Shown one piece after another: positions 1 through 9,456 of a DNA stretch of 64,000 nucleotides. The position numbers and the translations under genes were made by a program. A model generated the notes under the pieces. The model was not told where the DNA came from and ran no database searches. It was given only the letters and a program-made list of their open reading frames with translations. Numbering within the stretch: the stretch's first letter is position 1; every line of letters begins with the position of its first letter. The DNA comes from Halomonas sp. HL-93 (GTDB lineage Bacteria > Pseudomonadota > Gammaproteobacteria > Pseudomonadales > Halomonadaceae), in contig NZ_LT593974.1 of assembly GCF_900086985.1 (NCBI RefSeq), forward strand, positions 1,860,001 to 1,924,000, read 5' to 3'.

Positions 1-1652
1 AAGCCGATCGTAACATTGCGCATATCGCTGCCGTGTTAGGTAAGCGGTTTCGTCTAGATTTTCTTCGCGAGTGCAGCGGTTATGACACCACGCGCCTGCA
101 AAAAGCGATGGATCATATGCGGCAGCTTGAAATTATCGAGCCAGTGGATAATGGTTCAAGCAGCGAAGTTGAATTCCAGTTTAGCCATCAGCTTCTGCAA
201 GAGGCCGCCTACCTTTCTTGTCCTCGAGATGTTCGCGTCACGCTCCACCAGCAGGTGGTCAGCTTGATAGAAGAGCGATTCCCGATGTGGATCAGCCGTC
301 ATCCTGGTGATTTTGCCACCCACCTGCGGCGCAGCGGGCACTACGCCAGAGGCGCACGCTATTTTGAACTCGCTGCCCGAGAAGCCTTGAAAGTGAGCGC
401 TAATCGTACCGCGCTGCGCATGGCGGATTTTGGTCTCGCCAGCTTGCGGCACGTTGAGCATGAAGTGGAGCGCGAGGTGAGTTTGCTGACGGTGCGGGGC
501 CAGGCGGCGTTCGCGCTGGAAGGACATGGTTCGCCCACGGCCCATGAAAGCTTTGTGCGCGCACGCGAATTGTTACGTCATTCAGGGGCCGACGCGTTGG
601 AAGACCCAGAAGACCTTGAGCAAATCTTCCTGGTTAAGTGGGGGCTATGGGTAGGGCGCAGCCAGCGCTACGCCCACGCCGATGCGTTTGCGCTTGCCTC
701 AACCCTGGCGGATATCGCGGCTCGGCTTGACGATCCGCGCTACCAGCGGCTAGCGGACTACGCACGCGCTCACTGCGAATACTGGGCGGGCCGTATTCCC
801 CAGGCTCATGATCATCTTAATGAAATCGATCCGCTAAACGCGCCGATGATGATCGAATGGCTACCGTTCTCGGATCATCCTCAAGTAACCGCTGCGTGTT
901 TCCAAGGATGGGCGCTGTGTTTACGTGGCGATTACCAACGGGCTGAACGGCAAGTTTCGGCCGCAATACGCTTGGCTGAGAAACTCGGCCATCCAGGTAC
1001 GCTTGCCATGGCGCTTCTGTTTGCTGCCTCGCTCTACCGTCAGCTTGGCCACGTCCATTTAGCCGCGCGTCATGCTGAAAAGGCTGCGGCGATGACCGCC
1101 ACACCGGATTTGCAGCTATGGCAAATTTCAGCCCAGGGAATTCTGGGATGGCAGCGGGCTCTAGCGGGTGACCATGGAGGGCTTGCTCAACTACGGGATA
1201 GCCTTGATCAAATGGCTGAACTCAATGGACGCGATCGCTTTCAGCGACCGGTATTGTGGTATTCAGATGCCTGTATAGCATTGGGGGAACTAAGAGCAGC
1301 GGAAGATTATCTGGATCAGTGTTTGGTGATTGCTAAGGAGAGAACCACGCTATTCCTACCCGAACTTGCGACACAGCTTGCCCGGGTGCGTATTATGCTC
1401 GATCACCCCGCCAATGAAGTACGCGCTTTGGCTGAGATGGCCATTTCCCAGGCCCGCGAGCACGGTAACCGCCACCAGGAGCTGGCGGCACTGGAATTAT
1501 GGCTGACCCGAATTGCGCCAGACGATGAACCTGCGCGGCAAGCCTTTCACCGCCTGCTTGGCGATGTAAGTCACAGTGACGCACCGGTTTTGGTCCGCTG
1601 GGTTAGTCTGCTGGATCATCGCTTGGCATCTCCTGAGCGTCTGGAGAGCTAG
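1..1652 (+). CDS. C-terminal part of large ATPase/TPR regulator (partial, 5' end outside window)
   Basis: The frame is open from the left edge (first full codon at base 3) to a TAG at 1650-1652, so about 550 C-terminal residues are seen and the start is missing. The first visible residues, around IAAVLGKRF, and the [11 protein letters not shown] segment about 50 residues later resemble the end of the AAA/NB-ARC-like ATPase module of COG3899-type predicted ATPases. These are usually joined to adenylate cyclase, kinase or LuxR domains. The rest is helical and alanine-rich with repeated TPR-like units, for example around [18 protein letters not shown]. Role is inferred as a signalling or scaffold ATPase; the effector domain lies off the window. 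Its last 50 bases overlap the convergent YkgJ-type gene. Family is fairly sure, function is not. Confidence 0.6.
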   Translation, partial: ADRNIAHIAAVLGKRFRLDFLRECSGYDTTRLQKAMDHMRQLEIIEPVDNGSSSEVEFQFSHQLLQEAAYLSCPRDVRVTLHQQVVSLIEERFPMWISRHPGDFATHLRRSGHYARGARYFELAAREALKVSANRTALRMADFGLASLRHVEHEVEREVSLLTVRGQAAFALEGHGSPTAHESFVRARELLRHSGADALEDPEDLEQIFLVKWGLWVGRSQRYAHADAFALASTLADIAARLDDPRYQRLADYARAHCEYWAGRIPQAHDHLNEIDPLNAPMMIEWLPFSDHPQVTAACFQGWALCLRGDYQRAERQVSAAIRLAEKLGHPGTLAMALLFAASLYRQLGHVHLAARHAEKAAAMTATPDLQLWQISAQGILGWQRALAGDHGGLAQLRDSLDQMAELNGRDRFQRPVLWYSDACIALGELRAAEDYLDQCLVIAKERTTLFLPELATQLARVRIMLDHPANEVRALAEMAISQAREHGNRHQELAALELWLTRIAPDDEPARQAFHRLLGDVSHSDAPVLVRWVSLLDHRLASPERLES

Positions 1653-1908
1653 TTTGAGTGTGACGCTCAAGCCATGTGAGCGTGATCAGCGCTTCGTCTC
1701 GCTGTTGCCCGCAGATGGCAGCATCGAATTGAAAATTTTCGCAAACGGCGGGCCGGCGAGGGTCGCCGAACAGGCGGCATAAGTTTTGCTCGTCTAACTG
1801 AGCGCATCTTACGCCCCCAGGCTTGCCATCAGGCATGCCTGGAATCGCTGAACTGATAGAGGGGGCAATACAGCATGCCCCGCATCCTGCTCGACACCCA
1901 TCCGTCAT
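1603..1908 (-). CDS. YkgJ-family cysteine cluster protein
   Basis: A 101-residue protein with eight cysteines. The N-terminal pattern CRAGCGACC followed by spaced Cys ([19 protein letters not shown]) is that of the YkgJ/UPF0153 family, thought to bind zinc or an iron-sulfur cluster; biochemical role unknown. Its ATG overlaps the stop of queD by four bases (ATGA), so it is probably the last gene of the queC-queE-queD operon. The acidic, disordered-looking tail ([15 protein letters not shown]) overlaps the end of the convergent ATPase/TPR gene by 50 bases. Whether it takes part in queuosine synthesis or is only co-transcribed cannot be told from sequence. Confidence 0.8.
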   Translation of the reverse strand: MTDGCRAGCGACCIAPSISSAIPGMPDGKPGGVRCAQLDEQNLCRLFGDPRRPAVCENFQFDAAICGQQRDEALITLTWLERHTQTSSPDAQEMPSDDPAD

Positions 1909-2738
1909 AACTCGCCTACTGCGATGGCACCTTTATTGAAACCTTCAAACGCCAATACCTTGGTGGTTTCGCGACTTTGAGCGGCGATTTTGTCGGCTAA
2001 CCAGCTGGCAATATTTTCTACGGTTGTGGGAGTGGTCAGCACAGCGCATCGCTCACTGGGGAGTGTGAGACTAAACGTTCCTTGGGCTGCTTGATAACGG
2101 CAAGTCAGTGTTTGCCTGTCGTGCTCGATAATATCATCCGCTTCTACTAAGTAGCGATCATCAAGCCAAGCCGCCCACTGCTGTTCAAGCTGGCGCTGGC
2201 GGGCGCCTTGCTGCCAGATATGTAAGCGCGAGCGGTGGCCATGTGCAATTCGTTGGCAGTTGCCCGCATGGCGCTTAAGACCATGGCTATACCCGTAGGC
2301 GGCGCCTTCGATAGCTTCATCGCTGAGTGTAAGATGTACACGCGTGACATTGTTCGGCCGATGCTCTGTGAGCTGGGCGCTTAATGTCTCGGCCACAGCA
2401 TCACGCTCAATCGCGGCGACAGGTAGTAAGGTGAACGCTTCCTCTGGTCCTTTCACTTCCATGGCGTAAGGCGTGGTAGTGGCAACACATAGTCCTTCCT
2501 CGCACTCATTGATGGTGACGCCAGGGGCATTAACGGGTACCAGAAGCGTGTGGTCCAAACCCGTGTCCAGATGGTGTTTGATCCATGGCTTAACTTCGCC
2601 AAAATCAAACAGCATGCCATCCACACCAAGCTTACCCTCAAGTAGCGCGTCGACTTGCCAACTCACGCCCTTGAGGCCTTCTTTCGAGCACCACAGAGAT
2701 GCGTCGATATGGGTCAATTGATTAACAAATAGGGACAT
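1905..2738 (-). CDS. queD: 6-carboxytetrahydropterin synthase family protein, tandem form
   Basis: QueD converts dihydroneopterin triphosphate to 6-carboxytetrahydropterin in preQ0/queuosine synthesis. At 277 residues this is more than twice the usual ~120. The N-terminal half carries [10 protein letters not shown] and LDH, matching the QueD DF..LK and catalytic Asp-His (LDH) motifs, but lacks the zinc HGH. The C-terminal half carries the nucleophile and zinc-ligand segment ([10 protein letters not shown], preceded by YSHG) and [11 protein letters not shown], but lacks DF..LK and LDH. It therefore looks like two PTPS-fold domains that together hold one full set of motifs. It starts inside the queE stop (TGATG, one shared base) and ends in ATGA with the YkgJ-type gene, so it is operonic. 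Assignment of the family is firm; activity as QueD is supported by context. Confidence 0.85.
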   Translation of the reverse strand: MSLFVNQLTHIDASLWCSKEGLKGVSWQVDALLEGKLGVDGMLFDFGEVKPWIKHHLDTGLDHTLLVPVNAPGVTINECEEGLCVATTTPYAMEVKGPEEAFTLLPVAAIERDAVAETLSAQLTEHRPNNVTRVHLTLSDEAIEGAAYGYSHGLKRHAGNCQRIAHGHRSRLHIWQQGARQRQLEQQWAAWLDDRYLVEADDIIEHDRQTLTCRYQAAQGTFSLTLPSERCAVLTTPTTVENIASWLADKIAAQSRETTKVLAFEGFNKGAIAVGEL

Positions 2739-3385
2739 CAGTCAAAGCCTGCGATTTTGTGCGTTTGTAGCGATAAACGCCACTGCGGATGAGCTAAACA
2801 ATAGGCAGTGGTGCGGGCAACGGTGTCAGTGCCATCGTGCACTGGCGATAGATCCATGGGTTGAAGATAAAAGTGGCGGAAGTTCATCTGAGCAAATGCC
2901 TCAGGAGGCGCCTCAACTTGAGGAAAAACTAATTTTAACTCATCGCCTTGATGAACAACCAAGGGGTTTTTGCCCTTGGGGCTCACGCAAAGCCAGTCAA
3001 TGCCGGCGGGGGGCGGAAGCGTCCCGTTGGTTTCAACAGCCACTTCAAAACCCAGGCTGTGAAGCGTAGCGATTAAAGGTGCGTCAAGCTGAAGGAGAGG
3101 TTCTCCGCCGGTAAACACTACATACGGTACGGCATGGCCTGCGTCGCTTGGCCATAGCGAGGTAATGTGATTCGCAAGTGCGTCGGTTGTAGCAAACTTA
3201 CCGCCACCGTTACCATCGATGCCGATGAAATCGGTATCACAAAAGGTGCATTTTGCTGTTGCCCGATCCTGTTCACGGCCACTCCATAGATTGCAGCCGC
3301 TGAAACGGCAAAAAACACTAGCACGACCAGCCTGTGCCCCTTCGCCTTGAAGCGTGTAGAAAGCTTCTTTGACTTGATACATCAA
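2738..3385 (-). CDS. queE: 7-carboxy-7-deazaguanine synthase
   Basis: Radical SAM enzyme that makes 7-carboxy-7-deazaguanine from 6-carboxytetrahydropterin. The cluster-binding cysteines are C31, C46 and C49, giving the CX14CX2C spacing typical of the longer QueE group rather than the usual CX3CX2[10 protein letters not shown], the SAM-binding GGEP motif, and VETNGT follow. The N-terminus [13 protein letters not shown] is the family signature. Length 215 is normal. The start overlaps the end of queC by four bases, and the stop shares one base with queD, so translation is coupled along the operon. Confidence 0.95.
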   Translation of the reverse strand: MMYQVKEAFYTLQGEGAQAGRASVFCRFSGCNLWSGREQDRATAKCTFCDTDFIGIDGNGGGKFATTDALANHITSLWPSDAGHAVPYVVFTGGEPLLQLDAPLIATLHSLGFEVAVETNGTLPPPAGIDWLCVSPKGKNPLVVHQGDELKLVFPQVEAPPEAFAQMNFRHFYLQPMDLSPVHDGTDTVARTTAYCLAHPQWRLSLQTHKIAGFD

Positions 3386-4080
3386 CGTACCTCCTGCGTT
3401 TTAGCATAAGGCAATGGGTCGGTAACGTTATTGGCTGCAAAAGCGGCCAATCGCTCACGACAGCTACCGCAGCGGCCACAGGCAAGTTCGCGCCCTTCAT
3501 AGCAGGTCCAGGTGTGGCGGTAGTCGAGCCCCATTGCCAAGCCTTCTTCAAGAATGTCGGCTTTACTGGCATGCAAGTAAGGGGCATGTACTGACACGGG
3601 AGAAAAGTTGGCAATTTTTGCCACCTGATCCATGGCCTCCACAAAGGCCGGGCGGCAGTCGGGGTAGAGGACGTGATCGCTGCCATGAGCGCCATAGTCA
3701 ACGCGCTGCGCCCCAATATTGACAGCATTTGCGATGGCTAATGACAGCAAGATCATATTGCGGTTGGGGACGACGGTGGCGGCTAGATTGTCGCGGTCAT
3801 AGTCACCATGAGGCATGGGATGGTCGGGGTTGGTTAACGCCGAATTATCGATTAGCGAATGGATCGCCCGGATATCTACGACTTGGTGAGGGATGTCCAA
3901 ACGTTGGCATACCAAGCGGGCGGTATCGAGTTCGCGAGCGTGGCGTTGACCGTAATCAAATGACAGTGCATGAACGTGATAACCTTCATTTAGCGCACGG
4001 TGAAGCAGGGTGAACGAGTCCATGCCGCCGGAATAGATCACCACGACGGTATCTCTATGAAGAGATGGAGAAGTTGACAT
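3382..4080 (-). CDS. queC: 7-cyano-7-deazaguanine (preQ0) synthase
   Basis: ATP-dependent conversion of 7-carboxy-7-deazaguanine to preQ0. The PP-loop SGGMDS is at residues 17-22, FDYGQRH follows, and the C-terminus has the zinc Cys cluster ([15 protein letters not shown]). I start it at the ATG at 4080 (MSTSPSL), giving 232 residues like E. coli QueC; an upstream in-frame ATG at 4179 would add 33 unrelated residues. An AAGAG stretch lies about eight bases before the chosen ATG. First gene of the minus-strand queC-queE-queD-ykgJ-like operon. No preQ1 riboswitch was recognised in the 184-base gap upstream. Confidence 0.93.
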   Translation of the reverse strand: MSTSPSLHRDTVVVIYSGGMDSFTLLHRALNEGYHVHALSFDYGQRHARELDTARLVCQRLDIPHQVVDIRAIHSLIDNSALTNPDHPMPHGDYDRDNLAATVVPNRNMILLSLAIANAVNIGAQRVDYGAHGSDHVLYPDCRPAFVEAMDQVAKIANFSPVSVHAPYLHASKADILEEGLAMGLDYRHTWTCYEGRELACGRCGSCRERLAAFAANNVTDPLPYAKTQEVR

Positions 4081-4179
4081 GATAAGCACTCTTTTGCCGG
4101 AGAATTTATTGATCGTAGCGTGAATAAACGTCGCTACAGCGTTCCGGGGTCCGGTCCGGAAGGGCGTGAGTGTACGCAA

Positions 4180-4210
4180 TTGACATGTTTCTGGCTAGCG
4201 CAAGTACACT
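4180..4210 (+). promoter_or_regulatory. Possible sigma-70 promoter for the SRPBCC gene
   Basis: TTGACA at 4180-4185 is followed by TACACT at 4205-4210 with a 19-base spacer, slightly long. It lies about 55 bases before the ATG at 4265 in the divergent gap between queC and the SRPBCC gene. Based on hexamer match only. Confidence 0.35.
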
Positions 4211-4264
4211 CATAGAGTACGTCGAAAGTGCTACGCTAGAGGCTTCATTGAAGGGATTTTCGTT

Positions 4265-4681
4265 ATGGCCACTATCGAACACAGCGCCATCGTTAAGGCA
4301 ACGCCCGAGCGGGTTTTTGCATTGTTAAGACGTGTTGAGGACTTTGCCGATTATTCGGATCTGATAACCGCCATTGAGCCACTTGGTGACGAACGCTACC
4401 GGTGGCATGTCCGCGCACTCAGCATGGACTGGACTTTTGATGTAGTGATCACTGAAGTCAAATCGCCTCATGTACTCGCCTGGGAGTCGGTAGACGGAGT
4501 GAAAAACCAAGGGCGCTATCAACTGCGTGAAGTGCCGGAAGGAACTGAGGTAGGGCTAACACTTAGCTATGCAATAGGTAGCCGTTTGATGGAAAAAGCC
4601 GTGAATAAGGCCGCCACCCCTCTGGTAGGTAAAGTGAGTCGTCAGATTCTAGAGCGGGTGGAGGCGCGGTTGCAGTGCTAG
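4265..4681 (+). CDS. SRPBCC (polyketide cyclase/START-like) family protein
   Basis: A 138-residue single-domain protein. The N-terminal pattern HSAIVKATPERVFALLRRVEDFADYSD, the central WTFDVVITEVKSPHVLAWES and the C-terminal long helix (VSRQILERVEARL) fit the SRPBCC helix-grip fold, which binds hydrophobic ligands. No catalytic residues can be assigned and the ligand is unknown. It is a single gene, divergent from queC and convergent with the DUF2789 gene, with a probable shared terminator after it. Confidence 0.75.
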   Translation: MATIEHSAIVKATPERVFALLRRVEDFADYSDLITAIEPLGDERYRWHVRALSMDWTFDVVITEVKSPHVLAWESVDGVKNQGRYQLREVPEGTEVGLTLSYAIGSRLMEKAVNKAATPLVGKVSRQILERVEARLQC

Positions 4682-4698
4682 TAATGTCGGTCTTAAAG

Positions 4699-4743
4699 AT
4701 GCCAAGCCTTCTGTGATAAAAAACGCAAAACTTGGCATTTTTA
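4699..4743 (+). terminator. Probable intrinsic terminator
   Basis: ATGCCAAG (4699-4706) pairs perfectly with CTTGGCAT (4731-4738), followed by TTTTAT. The loop is long (24 bases), so the structure is weaker than a classic terminator. It lies between two convergent genes. Confidence 0.5.
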
Positions 4744-4747
4744 TAGC

Positions 4748-4987
4748 TTAGGGGGTTTTGTGCATGGATGCGTCGAGATGGTCGACGACTTCAGCCCAGT
4801 CTGCGTCTTCCTCTACGGCTTCCTTGAGGAAATCTGCTTGTCCCTCATTCCAGCAGGGCGCATCGGCTAGCGGCATCGCGTCGGGAAGTGGCGCATGACG
4901 TTGAATAAAGCGTTCAATCGACGCTGCATCAGAGGCAAGGCCTAGCTGCTCGAACAGCTCGCTGAAGTAATGGACCGGCTTTTCCAT
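4748..4987 (-). CDS. DUF2789 family protein
   Basis: A 79-residue acidic protein. The pattern ELFEQLGLASD, IERFIQRH, PCWNEGQADFLKEAVEEDADWAEVVDHLD matches DUF2789, a small family of unknown function common in Gammaproteobacteria. Two in-frame ATGs exist, at 4996 and 4987. AGGA abuts the first directly but lies nine bases before the second, so 4987 is the better start. It stands alone, convergent with the SRPBCC gene and downstream of ansA on the same strand with a 73-base gap. Confidence 0.8.
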   Translation of the reverse strand: MEKPVHYFSELFEQLGLASDAASIERFIQRHAPLPDAMPLADAPCWNEGQADFLKEAVEEDADWAEVVDHLDASMHKTP

Positions 4988-5060
4988 AAATGACATTCCT
5001 GTTAATCCGCTGGGTGTGCTTTCACCTTAGCGTTAAACGTCGCGATTGCCAGGGCTGTAT

Positions 5061-6134
5061 TTAACGCTCACCTACCAAAGGTGTTAAGAAGCGCTGACGA
5101 CGATTCTCGTTCGTTAGCGGCTGCGCCAACAGATGGACGAGTTTGCTAAACGTAGCTTCCGGTGTCATGTCATCGCCTGATAAGACGCCGGCATCGTGCA
5201 GCCCCTGACCGGCGGCATAAGCTCCTAAATGCACGCTGCCTTGAGGGCACTGGCTAATGGCGACGAGCAGTTTGCCTTCGCCACTGGCCTTTGCAAGAAC
5301 GGCTAACAGCGATGGATCGTTGGGAAGGTTGCCAGCCCCCCACAACTGGAGCACACCTCCTTTCACGCGTGGGTCGTCTAACCAGGCCGCTAATTGCCAA
5401 GCCGTGATACCGGGCCACAATACCAAGCGAATGATAGAGCCTTCACGGAGTGTGTCGTAGTCGGGTAGTTCAAAACGAGGGGCTCCTCGCTGCTGTTCGG
5501 CCAAGCCGCGACTGGGATAGTGAACAATATCGTCACCTACACGTTCGCCCAGCAACGGGTAGTTCGGGCTGGTAAACGCATCGACCGATTCGCTGTGTTG
5601 CTTGGTCGCGCGAACGCCACGTAGCAATCTGCCGTGAAAGTAAATCGCCACTTCTTGCACGTTTGATTCGTCTGCAAAGCGTAACGCACCGTAGAGATTG
5701 TCCAGAGCGTCGCTGCCCGGTGCTTCCAGAGGCAGCATGGCGCCGGTGAAAATAACAGGCCGGTCAATTCCTTGAAGTTGATAGGCGAGGCTCGCCGCTG
5801 TCCAACTGAGCGTGTCGGTACCGTGAATGATCACAAACCCTTGGTAGTCAGTTAAGCGCTCAGCGATATCATGCGCTAGCTGCGCCCAGTGGCTGGGTGT
5901 CGCGGCACTGGAGTCGATTAACTCAAGGTAACTTAATACGTCATAACTGGGTAACGCCTGCTGTTGCATTAGCGGTAATTGACGAAACGCGTTTGCTAAT
6001 CGAGATTCAATATCGCCCGAGGGGACTAGCCCATATTCGCCGGCGCGCATGCCTAGCGTTCCGCCAGTGTAAATGATTAACAGGCGAGGGCGCGGCATCG
6101 TGGCTGATTGCCGAGAAGAAGCAGGGGTGCTCAC
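5061..6134 (-). CDS. ansA: Type I (cytoplasmic) L-asparaginase
   Basis: Hydrolyses asparagine to aspartate and ammonia. Both catalytic threonine motifs are present: TGGTLG at residues 23-28 and HGTDTLSWTA at 104-113; a lysine motif (RATKQHSESVDAF) follows. There is no signal peptide, which fits the cytoplasmic AnsA group; 357 residues is near the usual ~340. The N-terminal dozen residues are poorly conserved, so translation may begin at the Met at residue 13. The ATG overlaps the stop of the upstream CynX-type transporter by four bases, suggesting co-expression with uptake or efflux of a nitrogen compound. Confidence 0.92.
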   Translation of the reverse strand: MSTPASSRQSATMPRPRLLIIYTGGTLGMRAGEYGLVPSGDIESRLANAFRQLPLMQQQALPSYDVLSYLELIDSSAATPSHWAQLAHDIAERLTDYQGFVIIHGTDTLSWTAASLAYQLQGIDRPVIFTGAMLPLEAPGSDALDNLYGALRFADESNVQEVAIYFHGRLLRGVRATKQHSESVDAFTSPNYPLLGERVGDDIVHYPSRGLAEQQRGAPRFELPDYDTLREGSIIRLVLWPGITAWQLAAWLDDPRVKGGVLQLWGAGNLPNDPSLLAVLAKASGEGKLLVAISQCPQGSVHLGAYAAGQGLHDAGVLSGDDMTPEATFSKLVHLLAQPLTNENRRQRFLTPLVGER

Positions 6135-7363
6135 GGCGTCTCCTTATTTAGGCGGTCATCGTATTTTTCATTGTGCACTAAAAGCTGCCCCGAACTATCG
6201 TCGAGCCAGCGTTTGCGTCCGGCAAGCAGTGCGAAACCACCGCACACCAACAGCAGCGAAATCAGCAGCCATGTGATTTGAGCACCGCTAGCACCGTGCT
6301 GCAGTAATAAGCCCACTCCGAAAGGGCCAATTGCCGCGATGGTATAGCCACCGCCTTGAACCAGCCCGGAGAGTTGACCTGAAAGGCGTGCATTCGCCGT
6401 GCGCAAGACCAGCAGGCTGAGCGCTAAGCTAAAACTCCCGCCTTGGCCTAGTCCGAGAAGTACTGCGCCTGGCCATTGCCAGTGAAGTGGCGCTATCAAC
6501 AACATCCACAAACCGCAGGCGGTGGATAGTAAAACGCAGAGTAACGCCGGGCGCTGATCACGTCCTAGGCGGGCGAGCCACGGGGCGGTGAGCGCTGAGG
6601 CAAGTTGGCAAAGAATCGAGATCGCCATGGTCCATCCAGCAGTGGCTTCGTTATAACCACGGTAGACCAGGAGTGTCGGTAACCACCCAAACACGATATA
6701 AGCCATCGATGATTGAATGCCCATAAAGAGCATGACGTACCAGGTAAGCGGCTGGCTGAGGAGCTTCAGCGTACCGGTTTGAGGTACGGCAGTAATGGGT
6801 GACGAGGTTTTAGTATTGGGCATATAAATGCCCCATAACACCAGTGCGGTAAAGGCCAGCAGGGACCAACTCATTAAACTGGCTTGCCAACTGCCAAGGT
6901 AGTGGGTAAGGGGGACGCTTAGTCCTGCTCCTAAAGCGCCGCCCAGACATAGTGCCATGGTATACAGACCGGTCAGGAGGTCGGCACTATGCGGCAGCTG
7001 GCGTTTTACCAGTGCAGGAAGCAGGGTGCCCGCAAGCCCGATGGCAGCGCCAGAAAGCGCTGAACCGATAAAAAGAACCCCAGGAAACGGCAAGCCTCGC
7101 ATTATCAGGCCAACCATTAGCAGACCTAGTGCAGTGCTTAACGCCTGTTCGCTACCAATGCGTTGAGCAAGGATAGGGGCAAGCGGCGCCGCGAGGCCCA
7201 AAAATAGCACCGGCAACGTGGTGAGCACGCCCGCTGAGGCAGCCGAAAGGCCAGCGACTTCCTGTAAGCGATTAAGTAGCGGTGCAACCGAAGACATCGC
7301 AGGGCGGAGATTGAGCCCTACGATGACCATCAGCGCAATAAATACGGTATGGCGTGCCCTCAT
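6131..7363 (-). CDS. CynX/NimT-family MFS transporter
   Basis: A 410-residue membrane protein with about twelve hydrophobic segments. The opening VGLNLRPAMSSVAPLL is the hallmark of the CynX/YycB/NimT branch of the major facilitator superfamily, which handles cyanate, nitroimidazole or other small anions and amides. The substrate cannot be read from sequence. It lies between an unknown gene ending 9 bases upstream and ansA (4-base overlap), so all three are likely one transcript. No clear Shine-Dalgarno precedes the ATG. Confidence 0.85.
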   Translation of the reverse strand: MRARHTVFIALMVIVGLNLRPAMSSVAPLLNRLQEVAGLSAASAGVLTTLPVLFLGLAAPLAPILAQRIGSEQALSTALGLLMVGLIMRGLPFPGVLFIGSALSGAAIGLAGTLLPALVKRQLPHSADLLTGLYTMALCLGGALGAGLSVPLTHYLGSWQASLMSWSLLAFTALVLWGIYMPNTKTSSPITAVPQTGTLKLLSQPLTWYVMLFMGIQSSMAYIVFGWLPTLLVYRGYNEATAGWTMAISILCQLASALTAPWLARLGRDQRPALLCVLLSTACGLWMLLIAPLHWQWPGAVLLGLGQGGSFSLALSLLVLRTANARLSGQLSGLVQGGGYTIAAIGPFGVGLLLQHGASGAQITWLLISLLLVCGGFALLAGRKRWLDDSSGQLLVHNEKYDDRLNKETP

Positions 7364-7372
7364 GGCGGCGGC

Positions 7373-7876
7373 TTATTTTAAATAGGGGCGTAAGTCTCCG
7401 CGTACGGCATCTATTAGCGTAATAAAGTGATAATCCTCGGTGGTTTCCAGGCAATCAACGCGTACGCTGGTTCGCATGCCTTTATCCACCTGAACTTGGT
7501 CGAAAATTTCAAGAGTCAGTTTACGCGCTGGTTTATCGCCGGGTGCCATGGTCCCATCTTCGAGAGAAAAGGTTTCGACTAGAGTGACTCTTACCCGAGT
7601 GCTATTGCCTTCGCTTAGTACTCGGCGGACGAACAGCCAGCCTTCGCAGGGTAGGGCATACTGGTCATCCCGCTTACGTAAAAAGATGGTGCGGTAACAT
7701 GCCCCTTCCGTCGAGGCTTTTTCCGCCATGCTGCGATACGCCTGAACCACTTGCGTTGAAGACGCACGGGCATCTTCTAAGCGTTGCACAACGCCAAAAT
7801 GCTCTCTGCTTAACTGCTCTTGACGTTGGAACGTTTGCCACTGACGGTATTGCGCAATAAGTTGGGAAGACGCCAT
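7373..7876 (-). CDS. Uncharacterised protein, 167 aa
   Basis: I do not recognise this family. The protein is soluble, charged and begins with a helical stretch rich in Gln/Arg (residues 1-60, possible coiled coil), then turns to beta-like alternation (GWLFVRRV, TRVRVTLVETFSL, TLEIFDQVQV). It has no signal peptide or membrane segment. A GTG at 7882 precedes an ATG at 7876; GGAG lies five bases before the ATG, which I choose. It is first in a probable operon with the CynX-type transporter and ansA. Confidence 0.7.
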   Translation of the reverse strand: MASSQLIAQYRQWQTFQRQEQLSREHFGVVQRLEDARASSTQVVQAYRSMAEKASTEGACYRTIFLRKRDDQYALPCEGWLFVRRVLSEGNSTRVRVTLVETFSLEDGTMAPGDKPARKLTLEIFDQVQVDKGMRTSVRVDCLETTEDYHFITLIDAVRGDLRPYLK

Positions 7877-7952
7877 GATCACTCCATGAAAACCGGTGCT
7901 TAACGAGTAAGCCTAATAAAAGCGCTACCATCGCATATTCTTTTCGGCCGGG

Positions 7953-9206
7953 CTAGCGGCGAGCGCGACGCTTGGGGGCCGCATCTCGGTCGGTATGCTG
8001 ACTCGGTTTGCGTTGGCTGCGAGCGTTACGCGGTTGCCGACGGCCATTTTCGATAGGCTGGGCTGTGGCATTCGGGTCGGGTTCAAATCCGGGCTCAATG
8101 TGCTTGGTGAGGGTCTGTTTAATTAGCCGTTCAATGCCGCGTAATAACGCGTGCTCATCGACGCATACCAGTGAAATCGCCTCGCCATTACTGCCAGCAC
8201 GACCTGTCCGCCCGATGCGGTGCACGTAATCTTCCGCTACGTTGGGCAACTCAAAGTTGACCACGTGAGGCAGCTCATTGATATCGAGACCACGTGCGGC
8301 AATATCGGTGGCGACCAATACTTGCAAATCTCCACCTTTAAATGCGCCAAGCGCACGTGTGCGGGCACCCTGGCTCTTGTTGCCGTGGATGGCCATCGCG
8401 GGGATGTCTTGTTTGGATAACTGTTCTGCCAAGCGGTTAGCACCGTGCTTGGTGCGCGTAAACACCAACACTTGATACCACTGGTGTTGCTTGATGAGGT
8501 GCGCCAGTAGTTCGCGCTTTTTCTCTCGGTCAACCCGGTAGACCGATTGGGCAATTTTGTCCGCCGTGGTATTGCGTGGCGCTACGTCGATAAACGCCGG
8601 GTCGCTCAAGAACTGCTGCGCCAGCGTCTGGATCTCGTCAGAAAAAGTGGCGGAAAACAGTAGGTTCTGGCGTTTGCTGGGTACCAGCTTCAAGAGACGT
8701 TTAATATCATGGATAAAGCCCATGTCGAGCATGCGATCAGCTTCATCCAGAACAACAATTTCAACGCTTGACAGATCAACGTGCCCTTGCTGTTGCAAGT
8801 CGAGCAATCGTCCCGGTGTGGCCACCAGGATATCAAGGCCACGTTTCAGTGCGTCGACTTGGGGTTGCTGGCCGACGCCACCGAAGATGATATGTGAACG
8901 CAGAGAAAGATGTCGCCCGTAAGTGGTGACACTTTCACCTACCTGGGCGGCCAGTTCTCGGGTTGGGGTCAACACTAAAGCACGCACTTGGCGTTTGGTG
9001 GCAGGCTTACCTGCTGATAAACGCTGCAGCATGGGCAGTGTGAAACCGGCAGTTTTGCCTGTGCCGGTTTGGGCGCTGGCGAGCAGGTCGCGGCCTTGCA
9101 ATACCACAGGGATGGCTTGACGCTGAATAGGCGTCGGCTCGGTATATCCTTGATCGGTTACCGCGCGAAGTAAGTCGGCATCAAGGCCGAGATCAGAAAA
9201 GTTCAT
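7953..9206 (-). CDS. rhlE: ATP-dependent DEAD-box RNA helicase, RhlE type
   Basis: All core motifs are present in order: Q motif ([10 protein letters not shown]), Walker A (AQTGTGKT), [25 protein letters not shown] and [10 protein letters not shown]. The C-terminus is a short basic, Gln/Arg-rich tail, as in RhlE proteins that act on ribosome maturation and RNA turnover. The start at 9206 (MNFSDLGL) has GGGAGA four bases upstream; the ATG at 9233 has no ribosome site. Length 417. Monocistronic, with a small inverted repeat in the upstream region. Confidence 0.9.
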   Translation of the reverse strand: MNFSDLGLDADLLRAVTDQGYTEPTPIQRQAIPVVLQGRDLLASAQTGTGKTAGFTLPMLQRLSAGKPATKRQVRALVLTPTRELAAQVGESVTTYGRHLSLRSHIIFGGVGQQPQVDALKRGLDILVATPGRLLDLQQQGHVDLSSVEIVVLDEADRMLDMGFIHDIKRLLKLVPSKRQNLLFSATFSDEIQTLAQQFLSDPAFIDVAPRNTTADKIAQSVYRVDREKKRELLAHLIKQHQWYQVLVFTRTKHGANRLAEQLSKQDIPAMAIHGNKSQGARTRALGAFKGGDLQVLVATDIAARGLDINELPHVVNFELPNVAEDYVHRIGRTGRAGSNGEAISLVCVDEHALLRGIERLIKQTLTKHIEPGFEPDPNATAQPIENGRRQPRNARSQRKPSQHTDRDAAPKRRARR

Positions 9207-9279
9207 GCGTTCTCCCAGTGGCTGCTCACGCATGCTTTAGGCATCGTTAAACAGCGCACTGTTAAGATTGAGAATGAAG

Positions 9280-9298
9280 GGCGCTCTAGAAGAGCGCT
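9280..9298. repeat. Short inverted repeat upstream of rhlE
   Basis: GCGCTCT and AGAGCGC (9281-9287 and 9291-9297) form a seven-base stem with a three-base loop. There is no T-run on either side. It lies in the 250-base gap between rhlE and the HhH gene, about 75 bases before the rhlE start; that gap contains no other recognisable feature. Confidence 0.45.
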
Positions 9299-9456
9299 AA
9301 TAACCGTAATGAATTGAAGATAACAATGGCCAGCCACTTTAGAATTGACGATTCACGCCTCTCGTGAGCATGCCAGGAGGGGCGTTAGTGACCAGTGACA
9401 AGATTCACTCATAACGAACGATTGATTAAGCGAGCACTATATCATGCTATAGGCGT

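Noticed and set aside
4081..4264. preQ1 riboswitch upstream of queC
   Set aside because: No recognisable preQ1 aptamer core (A-rich tail with short C-rich hairpin) could be placed with confidence.
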